NCBI GenBank assembly: GCA_037389465.1
Contig: JAZARR010000154.1
Coordinates: 2,170,001 to 2,234,000 of the forward strand
Source: Baylisascaris procyonis
Taxonomy: Eukaryota; Nematoda; Chromadorea; Rhabditida; Ascarididae
Direction: 5' to 3'
DNA: 64,000 bases
This document shows positions 14,601 to 27,750 of the stretch, piece by piece. Every line of letters begins with the position of its first letter. Within the stretch, counting starts at the first letter, position 1. The notes below the pieces were generated by a model. That model saw only the letters and a program-made list of their open reading frames with translations, was not told the origin of the DNA and did not search any database. Both the position numbers and the translations under genes were made by a program.

Positions 14601-15302
14601 TAAATATTTCATTCTTTTCTTCTCAAAATTTTCTACCATTCGAAACAATTCTCTTCGAAATTTTCCGAATGGGGTTGTAGCCTTAAGAACTGTTTTGCTT
14701 TTTATATATTCTCAACAAGATTGAATCTTCAATAAGTTTCCGATGAACTGAATCAGTCAACAGTGGAGAAATTTTCGGTCAGAATTTTACTTTTGCAATG
14801 AGTGAAATACACAGCGTCGAAGAAAGGACGAAAATACTTTATATTGTCTGAGTTGTCTAAGCGGGCATCATTAAACGAGCGGGAAATAATTTATGCAAAT
14901 GGCGGTAAGAACAAACGATTTATTGAGAAGTTTGCTGACCTTTGTAAAGGAAGTAGCTGCCGATACGTCTTTCGCCTTTGTAACGGAGACAGGCGATGAA
15001 ATGCAACAACAAATCGCAAAAATAACACCACTATAAGCTGTGTAAATGGCCTAGTAAAATCATCGCTAAGTAGAGAATTATATATTATACTTGAATGCTC
15101 ATAAATAGTAATACTGAAAATATGCAGCGCTTCCTATGAGAGCATAATATGGCAATTCACTGTTAATTACTTCGAATAGATCGAAGAGATCAGTTGCAAG
15201 AAGGGCTCATTTTCTAAAGGAAATGCAGCAATCGGAATCGAAGGAAATGATGGCACGCACATTTCCTGAAAGCGATATCCAGCAAACTGGAAACCTCCGC
15301 AA

Positions 15303-15388
15303 TAGCCTATTTATTATCCCTTCACTATTAATCGAAAGGTAAGGATAGCCTATTTATTATCCCTTCACTATTACTCGAAAAGTAAGGA
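15303..15388 (+). repeat. 43-bp direct tandem duplication
   Basis: The segment starting TAGCCTATTTATTATCCCTT at 15303 recurs at 15346 with only about two substitutions (AATCGAAAGG versus ACTCGAAAAG). Two copies lie head to tail. This is a recent local duplication with no coding sense. Confidence 0.85.
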
Positions 15389-18300
15389 CTCATAGTCTAT
15401 GCTTCTTCTGGGTTCTTCACACCAAGGATGACGCAGTGCCGCTTGGAGTCGAAAGTAATCTTTAAATTATACGACAGTATCGCTTGTCGTTTCATCTCTC
15501 AAACATTACGTGCAGAAGTATCAAAAATCACATGTCAAGCAACGAAATGTTGTTATCTTAGAAGTGGTTGGCAAGGAAGGCGCGGCATGTTTTTCATTCT
15601 ATCTCTAGCAAGCTAAGCTTACTCCTCACTTTATTCCATTAATTCACATTCACTAAATAGCCCATGAATAGTTTGGGCTGCGCTTCTCCTCCGATCTCTA
15701 TTTGTTATCAAATATGAGGAGTTTAGAAAAGATCAATGCATACAATTGCAGGCAATGGATATGAAGTTCAAAGTTGTGGCCATTATATGGCAACAAAGCT
15801 ACTTTAAAATTAGAATCATATCAGAAGGCGTATTATTAAGAGAATTACTTCAGAATAAACCCTAATAACAGACCGTACGGACTGCTGCAACCCTAACAGT
15901 ACTTTCCTAGATGGACCTCCCAAACGAGTGAGAGCATCTCAAAAAATGACTACAGCTTCCGTGCACGAAATTTTCATAGCCATTGATTGGGGGTATCTTT
16001 AGATATGCGGAATATATTATTCAATGAAGGTGAAATTCGAGGTGATAATATGAGCGCAAATATGACGAAAAACGATTCGCATAAATATATTGCTAAAGAT
16101 CACATAAATCTTGAATGCTATAAATATCGTTATTGAGCACTTTATCGGGAACATTTTAGTATGCGCATTTTAATTGGGGAGAAAGCAACTCCCGAATCTG
16201 CGGTGCTATATATGAGAGAAATAACACGGTGCCTGGTTGAAACACTGATGTGCTTTGTACAAAGAAATGTTATTTTTCAAAAAAAAAAAGAACGTTGCAG
16301 AGGTGCCTTGAACGACAACACCCCCTTAGGAATTTGTGCACATAAAAGGGTATGAATTACAATGCAAGAAGATGAATTAATAATCAACGAATAATAATAT
16401 GTTCATAAATACAACTTCCCCTCTCCCATTCTATGGCACCTAATTTGCTTAGAATAGATATTAAACGAATCACATACGTATTAGAAGCAATAATGTTAAC
16501 AACATATGCAAATTTGATCAATTCCATAGCCATAAACATTGCTTCATTGAAAATTATAACAAGAACGTAATGCGCGACAAGAAGATAAGATTCCTATGAA
16601 ATAATAAGGACAATGTAGGCATAACTTTTATTGAAAGGAAGCGAAAATGAGACATTACTTTGAACAAACTCGGCCACAAAATCGATAGTGCGTCAAGCAA
16701 TTGTAGGCAAAACAGAGTCGGAAATCATCAATCACAATGTCGAAGAAAATTGTTGATCAAACCATATGCGATTTTTCATATGTTTGTGAAAGTATTTCGT
16801 CCAGAAGAAAACATTTTCTTTTGATTTCAAGAAAACTCACACGGAAAAAGATAAAAGTTTGTTTTAAAAATGATCGATCATCCGCTTCAATATAATATTA
16901 CATTCACGGTTAATTAGGTTAAATTGGACAACGTAATAAACATGTTTTGCAAACAAAAAAATGAAAATTTGTTCTTAGACATGTGTTGAAGCATATCACA
17001 AAAATAAAAAAATACTACCGAATATGCAAATATCTCGTGAAAATGAGCAGATTTGTCATTAAGTTTATCGAAAAATGTTCACAAGTTTGTTCTAAACATT
17101 CCTGAGCGCTTTTGTTTGTAATCGTGATCAGAGAAAAGTACTTTGTTGAGATTTATTGAGCAAACACAGCGTTATAATTGCGGCTAGATACGAAAGATAA
17201 TATAAGAAAGCAGCCTGCAGCGAATTGCGTCCCCATTATTCATATAGAGCTTGTGTAGACCCGCCTAAACGTACTGCCTCTCGATCTCTTTGACATCTGC
17301 ATATTGCGCTCGGATGTTTTTGCATTAGAGAGTCATGTGAAAGTCACTACAAAAAACGTCCCAAATTCTAGACAAGTATTGCAAAGAAGGCACCTCAGGT
17401 TTTCATCAAGCATTTGTAGCAACAAAAGTAAGCAGATGTGAAGGTCCTAAATGTTAGCAGACAACAGTAAGCAGATAACTAATGGTGGTAATTTTTATCT
17501 TATCATCACAACCATCACCTTCTCTAGTTATTAGTTTAAACATTCCACCTTAGGTTGTTGGGATAAATTCTGCATCGAACCGCAACCTTTAAATGGATTC
17601 AGCTAGATCAAACATTAGCATTCACACGTTTATTTTATAATCTTGAAAACTGCTTTCATAGCCACTTTCTTTAGTTCATTATAATTTTCTCCAGAGAGAA
17701 TGTGATAGTGTATGGGAAGATAAAAGAAGAAAGAGGAGAAAGGTACAGTTGAAAACAAATAAGCACAACGTTCCATCTGAATATAATTACTTTAACCAGT
17801 CAGTGTAAATGGGCTATGTATTAAAACTTCGTTGAGGAAACCCAACGTAGCACTAAAAAAGAATCGAGAATTTTTAAAACGCCTGGGGGGAAGCGGTATT
17901 AGCGATGTTGCTGATATTACATAATGACCACCGATAAATGCCGAAATTCACTTCAACTAGTAATGAACCAAGAATTTCCTGAAGTACAAGAAAAAACGTC
18001 TAAGGAATTTATGGAAACATTCCTGAAGAAAGGAAAAAATCGAATAGAAATACTCTGTACAGATGAATGCACTTTGTAAAACGTTTTCGACGATGACGCT
18101 TTTGACGTTCGTCTTTCTCATTAATTCGTTTAACGAGTGTCAAACACAATGAGACAGCAGCGAAATACAACTTACAAAGCATAAATAGTGACTAGAAAGT
18201 GAATATTTTAGAGCGAATTAAAAAATATCATGCGTAATTCGCAAATATATAAATAGGCTTAGTCCCTACTTCCCCCCCCTCTCCCCCTCAAAAAAGCATC

Positions 18301-21300
18301 AATAGACTTATTGCACCATAATTTGCTGATTGACAGAACAGTCGTTTCAGAACTTCTACGACGCTCAATAAAGAAAAACTCTCATAGAGCGTATCTAAAG
18401 CACTATGAATACAAAACCTTCAGAATGACAGCGAGCTTTACCCATTTGTTCACTCAGATATTCAATAACAACAAAGTTCCCATAGCCAAATCTTCCGAAA
18501 TGCTTTCCTAAATAATTTGAAAGAAATATATTTTTATAGGCTCGTGTTTATCATTTATCATTTTCTCTAATTCGCGGCAAATATCGCCGAGCAGCGTTGA
18601 AATCAAATGATGAAAATTTTGATGTCTCAAGTCTTCACAAGATGCGACTCTCAAAACTGCAATGAACATCAGTGGATAGTGTACTATAATGGCGCAGATA
18701 TCACGCTGAAACTTAACGGAATACGAAGTGACACAGTGCATCTGGCTGGAAAATGCATCATGAGATCAGTTAGCTGATAGCCAAATTCGGTTTATACTGC
18801 TGCAAGATTAATTTATTATTGAAACGAGTGGAGTGAAAAATAAAAAAAATCGGCACATATTAAACATTAGAGCACATATGCGCATTTGGCCTTGCTTTGC
18901 ATTGAGTCACAAAATAGCAGCTGGCACCAATTCTATAAAGCGGCTGTCTCACAAAACAGGTTTAAGAGTGCTCAGCTGAATGCCACTTTTTTTCCGCTAG
19001 AAATAACACTGGTATGCCATCAATTCTTAAGGAATTACATTTCTTCTACCAGATTATTTGCAAAACGAAAGCAAAACTATACGAATTTTCAAAAACACCA
19101 TAACTTATCGCAAAAACAACTCAGTTTTCTTTTTCTATTGCAACTTCTGCAGTAATAATAAATATAGTGCAGTTTCCCCAAAGTTTGTTTACTAAAAAAT
19201 TTCAAAAAAGTGAATAATTTTCAATGTTTTACGGAAAATAATTTGTGCAATCTCGCGAATGTTATTAAGTTCACTTGAAACTATGCAATCATATATATTC
19301 TTCAAATGACTTTGAACAGCAGATTTTTGCAAAGTTGACGCTCAGTTTTTATTTCTTTTTGCAAGGGTACATTGCAATGGCACAGAATTATTTATTAAAA
19401 CTTAAAACTACAATGTCCATAGACTAGCGAGAAGATTCGGTAAAGAGAGATGTAAACGGAAGATTGTTGAGAGGTTATGCAAATGATCAATACACGAGAT
19501 ACAACACATCGCAAGCAAATGCTGTTGCAAGACGTTTCATAGCGAGTGAAAAACACGCATTCGAGCTTAAACCATATGCAAACATGAGCATAACGCAAAC
19601 ACCAAGCAAGGGTCAACGGCGCCTCATTGGTCATCGCCCAAGACAGCGGCCATACTCACATATGCACTTCCAAATTGCTCCCCTGTGACCACCGACTTAG
19701 GTGCTCCACCTTCTATGATCCATCAACGAATCAAATCGCATTGCTTGGTTTGATCCTATAACTTCTGGAAAAAAATTTCACCTACAACGGACAAAGAATT
19801 CAACCTCCTGGCTGTGAACGCAAATCCTACAACATATGGTGGCCGAATTGAAATAATCCTACAACACGAGGTGGTGAAATTGAAACAGCGGAAGACTATG
19901 ATTGAAAAAAGTGGGAATGCGTTTAAGAATCTCTACGAAAGGTGCCCCAAACGAGGCTAAATTTCAGTGTGGACAGAAGTTTCTACAAAATAGCAACATC
20001 TGAAGGAGGATAGTATTTTTTGGAATCCATACCATATTGCTTTACCCTTCTTCGATAACAACAAAGTGAATCATCTTAGGAAAGTAGTAGAACGCTCATT
20101 TTTACAATTTCAATCACAGAATCACCAAAGCTAGCAATATTATTAGGAAACATCAATATACATTGCGCCACTTTCAATTTTGCTTTACTAGAATTGAATG
20201 CCACTTGAAAATTAATGCAATCATGCATTAGTGTGGAATATCGCTCGTTTGTCACACGAAGGCTAGAGGTGCACTCAAAAACTATAAACAAGTTTCAACC
20301 TAAAGTATATTCAGCCTAAGAAATACACTTTTTTGTCTGTTATGGTAAATAAGAAACTAAGGGAGGAAAGAAAGGTCAAGAAGACTAGATATTGTACACC
20401 TTTACAACTGAATATGCATCCCGTAAACCTACGGCATAATAATCCCAGATACTGAAAAAGCGATACGCTCTAGCGATACGCTTATATCTCTGCATGAGAA
20501 AAGGGCGGGGATGAGGTGAATTCGCTATTCGACGAAAAAACCGAGAATTTCTATATATGGGATGGCTGCAGTAATGGTCGTGGAATTTGCTATGATTGTC
20601 ATACCTTTTCTAATAACGTTACATTTCGTGAGTTTGTGACATTCATAATTCCAATCCTTTCAACTCTTTTCCTATTGCATCCTTCTCTTTCGCCACTTTT
20701 CGGTGAAGTCACCTCCATGTGCCTGCATCCGTCTGTCAACTGAATTCAACCCAAAAACTATTCGAAGTAGAGGTGTCAATTCGCTGAGCGTAATTCGCGC
20801 AATCCAATGATCTTCTAAACGAACATTCAAGTTGATGCGTCAATTTCAACAAAACTATAGCCACCTAAAGACATAACAATGGCACCGAGCCCCCATTAAA
20901 TGTCCCAGAAAATTTGCATTTATTTATAGCCTTTTGGACCTTCATTTTGAATCGGCCAAAATATAAAAATGCAAATTTCCTGCTCATGGTTTTACCGAGT
21001 CTTCGGATTAGCTAAAATATAAGCTCGCCATCGTAAATATTTTATTATTTGTTAGCGATTCATGAAACTAGCCAGCCTGTGGCACAAGTATATACCATAT
21101 TAACCTTTCTAGTAGGCATATTCACTCATGTAGCGCTATTATCTGCTAAAGCAGACTACTGGAATAGTGAATAGAGAGAGGGTAGTTGATGAATTTCTTT
21201 TCTTGCATACTTTGGCAAGAGAGATGTTTTGCATTGCATTCATACTTCAACACTATGCTCACAAAGTTTTTTTTTTGAATGCGATGAAATGAATGAGCAT

Positions 21301-23427
21301 TCCATTTCGTCATCGAGATGTCTATGTTCACTTCGTCCATTAAGGGAATTTCTTTTGCCTTTTCTATAAAGCAACCGACGATATTTCTTTTGCCTTCCAA
21401 ATGTGATAAGGGACAAACGATTAGACTCATGTTGCAACCCTCAAATATTTGGTTTATAGAATGGAAGTGAATATAGAAAATTAGCAGACCAAACTTCCAC
21501 AAAAATCGTCTCTTGAGAGATATTATTCAGCAAGACGAGTAAAACATCAACAGCAATGATCGCTTGAAGAGAGGAAGAGATCCAAATGAAAATGAATTAT
21601 GCAGAAATATAGGACAAAAAACGCATGACATAGTAGAAAATAATACATCGAATTTTAAATCTCGTAGCCGATGGCAAGGTAACTGCCAGTGGATATGGAA
21701 TAGAATAGCAACCTTCCGTAATCCTTTATTACACCTCGTCCCATTAGGCAAACAGTCATATCGAGAGAATCTAAATGATACTCAACAGAATCTGATCACT
21801 AATACTTGCTGTTAAGAAACCCTCATTATCCATTGCAGCACCACGGTTTCACTCAGCCTTCGGTCCCCGTTTCTGCTATAATGGTCCGCATTTCTCCCAT
21901 TTATCGTACTAAATGAAGATTCTTGCTTTTGATGGGTACGGCGGGGGGAAAACTGCCCCGTCATCGGTTGACCATAATTTGCACTGACTCTGATGGATGC
22001 CGTCTGCAGCCTCTCCTAGGCACTAACGTAGTGCGTATCTGCTTGGCCCTAAGTCACCATTGTCGTAATATAGTGCTGCTCAAGACCGCCCTCCATGAAT
22101 GCGACCTAGACGGGAAGCTGGAGGGTTAAAAGGCGAGTGGAGTTTTCAGTTAGTAGAGAAGGTTTTCCGATGCAGTTAGGCAGAATCTGTCCAATCACAT
22201 GTCATTAGTGAGACAGGAACTAGGCTAATAGTGTCAATCCCTTCTCAAGAATAAAAAATTTCCTTGCTATGTTGCCATTATATATGTTATCATTGAGATC
22301 GAAATTTCATGGCTTTAGCGCTTTTAGAATGACAAAGATGTACCCTTTATGTTGAAAGCCTATGCGCAATAGATCACCCTGCACACGATATTTAACTTAA
22401 CAAACGTCAGTAGATATCTCTCTTAGTGATTTGCATCTTGCTTGCTTGTTCCTATAAAAGAAACTAAGCGCTAGAAAATAATCGCGTTTCGTCTGTTTGT
22501 CTCTGTGATTGTTTCAGCGGGCCAATTTTCTCCAAGCCGAATTGACATCAAGGTGGTTCGGATGTCAGCTCTTCTGTACATCAACCAAATTTGCATAATT
22601 AATATGATCCTAGACAAGCGGTCACTGATTTAGTTACTTGAACCGTGCTAATAGACCTGCATATATGAGCGCATTTAGCTGAACCGCCTACTCGTTGCCG
22701 ACTTTTTCGAACGGTCTAAAAATAATTAAATAATATCTGCAAAGAAACAGTAGTCTCAAATGTTTCCATGCATTTTTTTTTACCTACGAGGATGTATGCC
22801 TAGATGGGGTTAGAAGAAAAAGCTAAACGTACAGCCTGCTAATACTTAGCAAATACGAATGAATAGACTTCTGCGGATAACTTCCACCTGCAATCGCCGA
22901 AAAAACGCATTAGCTATGCAAGAGTAGCACATTGCTTGTTTACTTCCCACGCGTACGCTTTACCTCCCCTCAACAATCCTGTCCATCAACGTCTATGACT
23001 GCATATACTGTAATCCATGGGAAAATGCATTCGTCTCTAAGAACACCCCTACGAAATGAAACTAAACTCACTCTCGACAATTTTTTATGCTAGCCAGGGT
23101 TGTTTAGGTTTATTAGAGCTGCGGATTTCAAAGACTACGCACGCTAAATTAAAATACCGAATATTTGACGTGATTGAAAATGTGTCACATTTCTACGGAC
23201 ATCTGCAGACATCCACAGACACTACACGCCAACGCCACTACTTGTAAGGCAATCACTAAAGAGTGGCGATGTAAAATCGAGGAAATCATTTCATCTTTAT
23301 GATCAGCCGAAGTAATTATTTCAGCAGCGAAGATCTCTCCTGTCGAACGAGAATCCACTTCACTAGCCGTCCGTTGTCTTGTTTCCGAGATGTAAAGAAA
23401 CTTTCAATGCAAACAAAAAGATCGACT

Positions 23428-23475
23428 GGGGAGGGGGGGGGGAGTTGGGGAGCAGGAGTGGGAGGGAGGGGAAGG
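23428..23475 (+). repeat. G-rich tract with G-quadruplex potential
   Basis: Dense runs of three to ten G are separated by one to five bases over about 48 bases. The frames here (Gly/Arg-rich on +, Pro-rich on -) are compositional artefacts. Confidence 0.6.
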
Positions 23476-25562
23476 AAAAATGTACGACGCTCAACGTGCG
23501 CATCTAAGGTAGAGGATGTGGGACTCATCTGGTCAGCCAGCTTCATGAACCTTTAGAAACAATAAGAGATACCTGCTCCTGTATTCATATATTTCAATTG
23601 ATCATTCAAAGAAATAATTCCACAAAAGATTCTTTTTTACTCAACCGATGTGAAATGCACTAAAAGCGATTGAAAAAAGCATTAAAATTTTTAGACCAAC
23701 TAGTTGTTTCTCGATTCTTTTAGCATTTCAACTTGAAAATTGATGGAAGGCAACCTGTGTTATAGAATATATTCATCACATTTTATAACGCTTCTTTTAG
23801 CATGTAACAATAATGCGCTTCGCAAATGCAAAACGATTAAAGAATATAAAATGACAACAGTTGGCATGACTGACGATCCACAACCATAAACCTAGAAATC
23901 ACAACCAAAATTCGAGAGAGAGAGAGAATGAGGAGTCGCCAGAAACAAGCAGTGGATAAAAATCACTTTGAACGAGAAGGCTGTAACTTAATTGGTGATA
24001 TTAATGTATAGAACATCAAGGAAGTAGCACTAAATTCCCTCATGGAGCAATCCTCCACGCTTCCGATGCTTCTCTGATATGCTCGTTTCGTTTTTTTTTC
24101 GAATTTCTGCTCACCTACACAAATAAGCCCACCCATTCGTGTTTGAGGTACAGCGCGAAACGTCGTTAATCCACAATGTGCTTGATCTATGCAACCTATT
24201 GTGTGCAAGAAATTCCAAACTTCGCATTCAAATCTATGAGTTACACTCCACATAATATAAAGGTGCGCAGAGGTTTGGTACATAAATTCTTCAATGCATA
24301 GTTGTGGACCAAGCTCACAAATGATTTTAGTCAAAGGAGTTCAACACCATTTAAAAAATCCGAACTCCAAGTCCCATCATTCATAGCAGCTAACTAGGAA
24401 GTAGCAGCAAGCAAAAAAGCAGAATTTACATGTCCCTCATAAGCATAAGAAAAAGGGAAAGAGAAAGAGAAGGGTAAGTTCGAGAGAAAGAATAATCCGA
24501 AATACCACTTACAAGATGGAAAGCGAGATAGTCCTCATAGGAAAAATTCACAATATTCACTTTCGCAAATAATTTTCAACGCAGTTTTGCAACTTCACTG
24601 CTGCAATCATTTTACAACGTTCTTTCTGCAATGACTTCCTATCTCTGCTCATATTTTTATTTCTTTTAGAAAACAAATGGAAACAAATCCATTATGCATA
24701 TAAAATAGGGCCTTTTACATCGGCACTGTGTCAGTATACCCTTATAGAATGTAAAATTATAAAATAGAGCGAGTTGAAAACTTTTTTTTTTGAAAAATAT
24801 ATGTAGATTTCAGTTAAAATTTATGGTTTTATAGAGGAAGAAACAAATTTGCAAGGAGATCTTTGGCAACTTGCTTAAAAGTTTGGTGATGTTAAATAAA
24901 TGTATAGATAAGCTTTATTAAACATTGCAGTATTATAAAAAAAAAAAAAACAACAAATATACAGGTAGACTTCTAGCAATTCTGATAGTTGGTCTAGCAG
25001 AAAAACAAATGCAAAGATGTGCCTTGAATTATTTTAAATAGTATTCGTTGAAGTAAAATAGAATAGCGAGTAAGCTAGTAAACGTGTGGTTAGACAAAGT
25101 TGTAAACAGCTGTTAGGATGCTAGATAGATATTAAGAATGCAAGAAGTGAGACGCGAATAGATTAGCTATGAGAACAAAAGGTGGCCGTATTTCGCTCCT
25201 TATCCGTTGACGTATGCGCCTGAGTTATGCGAGGGCCATCGTTAATATAAGCTACATAGGCAGCTTAATTAAGAGTAGAAAAAAGTAGAAATCAAGAAAT
25301 CTTATCTAAATAAATGAAAAATGTAAACTGAGAAAAATTGTAGTAAACATAAAAGTTGTGCATGATAGCACTAACCTACCCCACAGTCCGAAAGAATAAA
25401 GGAAAATCAAAGCTGAAGAACGGTAAAATAGAAGAGCCTTTATGAAAACTAAGATACAATTAGAATATATCTATGAAGTTAGATACAGAGTATAAGTCAA
25501 TGCAAATTAAACCATACAGTGGAAAGAAGTCACACCAAAAACATAAACGATGATGATTGATA

Positions 25563-25988
25563 ATCGATAAATCTGAGTGAAGATGTTGACTGCATCGAGC
25601 TAACAGCAGTAACACATAGAGCAATATTTATTTGATCTACGTTTAATACAAGACCTATCGAAGCAATATTATTTATATTATTTGAAGCTCACTAAAACAT
25701 TCTCAGGATGAAATATTAATAAAAAATGCTAGAACAGAATACTAATATTAATACCGAAACTGATGGTTCGTTGCAAGTAAAACAAATGCGTGGGTGGAAG
25801 ATGGAATAAAGGAGACATAGGTTAATATAATAAGTTACATAAATAAATGCTCCATTGATAAATACACTATTGAAGAGCGATAATCAATAATCTTGATATA
25901 CGTGATCAAAGCGATCGTGATATGAAGTGTTAGCACAAGTAGAGCAACATTTATTTAATGCTAAACCTATAGAAATAGCCCCTTTATG
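25563..25988. repeat. Possible diverged direct repeat, about 320 bp apart
   Basis: The stretch at about 25563-25672 (GATAATCGATAAATC, then GAGCAATATTTATTTGATC and AAGACCTATCGAAG) resembles that at about 25880-25988 (GATAATCAATAATC, then GAGCAACATTTATTTAATG and AAACCTATAGAAAT). The spacing and order are kept. I read this as an old duplicated unit or non-coding part of the retroelement debris just to its right. Alignment by eye only. Confidence 0.35.
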
Positions 25989-26219
25989 CAAGTGACTTGT
26001 AGGGCTATACAAAGAAAAACAATTTATGCAATAGGAATGATTAATAAGTGTTAAAAAAAGTAGAGTCCGTGAAGGATTTCGCTAATCAAACTTTTGGCAC
26101 CCTGTCTAAGGACAGAAGAACTTACACATTCATTCTAGTTTGCTCATTAAACCTGTATATAAATATTTTTCTACTAGAATTGCACTAAGACCTTTGTCCT
26201 TATAGTTTTTAAGCAGTCC

Positions 26220-27750
26220 TTTATATTAGTTGATGAAATCGGCCTTAAATGAGCACAGTTTTACTAAGTTTAAAAATTTGAGAGATTATTTGGTTTTTGT
26301 GTATAAAAAGTGGAATGCTACTGTCTGATTGAGTATATTTATTTACCGAGAAAGTAAATTGATCCGTTTTATCGTAGGCACTTGAGACGACACCATTAGA
26401 GGTAATATTTAAGTTTAAGTCCATAAAGGTCGCTGTGTTACCATCGTATGTGATCTCTATCTGTATTGAGTCTCCATAAATTAATTTAGCAATGTTGTGA
26501 AATTGATCGACATTGAATATAAGGAGATCATCAACGTACCTACAACAAATGGCGTTAAAACGTGAAATTTTGGCATATGCATATTCCATAAAGGACAAGA
26601 TGAAATCACCTATATCGGGATGGCATTTCCACCCATGGGCACTCCTTTTGTTTGTCTAAAAATGAACCCGGCAAAAATAACACAATTTTCACTAAGTTAG
26701 AATTTAATTATTTCCATGATTTGTGCCCTACCCAAGGCAAGAAAATGCCCGTTGAACTCGTAATTGTCTTTGTAAAACAAAATTTTATTACCACACGTTC
26801 TGAGGTAGGTTTTTTTTGGAATTTTCAAAGCACAAGTATGCTAAATAGTCTATTGCTCTAATGATAACATCGTGGGGTAGTGCAATAAACAAAGTGGAGA
26901 AATCGGTAGCCAAAACCGTTTTTATATCTTTACTGTATTTATTAATTACACCCAAAACTCATGAGAATTCTTTATACTGTGGTAATAATTAATGTGGCTT
27001 CTTTGACCTGCTATATTTTAATAATTACATAGGGGTTTTTAAGAAATTATAAAATGCGGTGTACCATAGAAGATAAGGTAAGGGTTTAAGCGAATTTTTG
27101 ATAGCTCGCGCTATATACCTAAACTTGTAGGGATTTTTATACAGATTAGGAATAGCAAAACATTTTGGTAACGATTTAGGTAACAATTTAGGTAACAGTC
27201 AGGTTCGCACCTTTTTCAACCGTTGATACACCATAGAATGCTGTAAAATTACTACATCAAGTTTTTCTCGTGCTTTTTGTCCTTTAGCAGACATATCACG
27301 AAACCAGCTTGCATTTTGGCCATCATTTATGAACGCCTCGCTATTTCATCACGGATGCTAACAATGTACATTTATTTTCCATTCCTGCCAAATGCACTCT
27401 AGATTGCTCTACTTTTCCTAGTTCCCTACATTGTTTACGCTCTGCGAAAGTATGCCTCAAATTGCCCATAATTGTTGCGTCGTTTATCGTTATATTTCAT
27501 TTATATGTATGTTTGACATTGAACACATTAATTCCGCACGAATTTCTGGTCCACACTCATTAGTTCTAATGTGCAACTGTACTTCTTTCATGAAAAAAAA
27601 AACTGGTTGTCCTTCTTGAAAAAACTGGCAACCCTCTGTTCTTAATGGGTGGCACAATGGGCATCCGCTGCACCTATATTGAATTTGCACCCGAATACAT
27701 TAGCTGATTTGCGAACGAATTTCTTAAAAGTTGTTAAGAAGTTTAGTAAA
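26220..27750 (-). mobile_element. Decayed retroelement with reverse transcriptase (YVDD)
   Basis: Read on the - strand, reverse-transcriptase blocks appear in the right order but broken by stops and frame changes. About 27100-27160 gives NLYKNPYKFRYIARA, like the KNPYKxRFIA block upstream of motif A. About 26845-26913 gives ATDFSTLFIALPHDV (motif A). About 26600-26670 gives QTKGVPMGG (motif B). The open stretch 26598-26245 gives CCRYVDDLLIF (catalytic motif C), then FMDLNLNI and YDKTDQFTFSVN. The last motif resembles the YDKRDDFxF signature of a widespread RT family, possibly Penelope-like. I cannot settle the family. A Cys-containing N-terminal part (YRCSGCPLC) lies at about 27400-27690. No intact ORF, terminal repeats or target-site duplication were identified, so it is an inactive relic. 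Confidence 0.75.
26245..26598 (-). pseudogene. RT fragment carrying the YVDD active-site motif
   Basis: This 117-codon open stretch is the longest intact piece of the retroelement at 26220-27750. It begins with a residual hydrophobic segment after motif B (SFMEYAYAKI), followed by CCRYVDDLLIF, in which the two Asp residues are the metal-binding pair of motif C. FMDLNLNI and the YDKTDQF block follow. The frame upstream is interrupted before the motif-B block and downstream ends at KTVLI, so it cannot encode a full enzyme. Confidence 0.75.

Larger units (their letters stand above)
11680..24880. other. Gene-free stretch
   Basis: No recognisable protein domain or phase-consistent exon chain is seen. 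Candidates inspected and not supported include the 123-codon - strand frame at 23963-24334 and the 118-codon - strand frame at 21146-21502. A GC-richer block at about 21840-22130 stands out from the AT-rich background and may be an old inserted sequence, but it carries no motif I can name. A 43-bp duplication and a G-rich tract are listed separately. Confidence 0.5.

Noticed and set aside
21146..21502. 118-codon - strand frame as a gene
   Set aside because: AT-biased composition, an overlapping frame in another phase, and no motif.
23963..24334. 123-codon - strand frame as a gene
   Set aside because: No domain, no splice context and no recognised similarity. It may be part of an old repeat.
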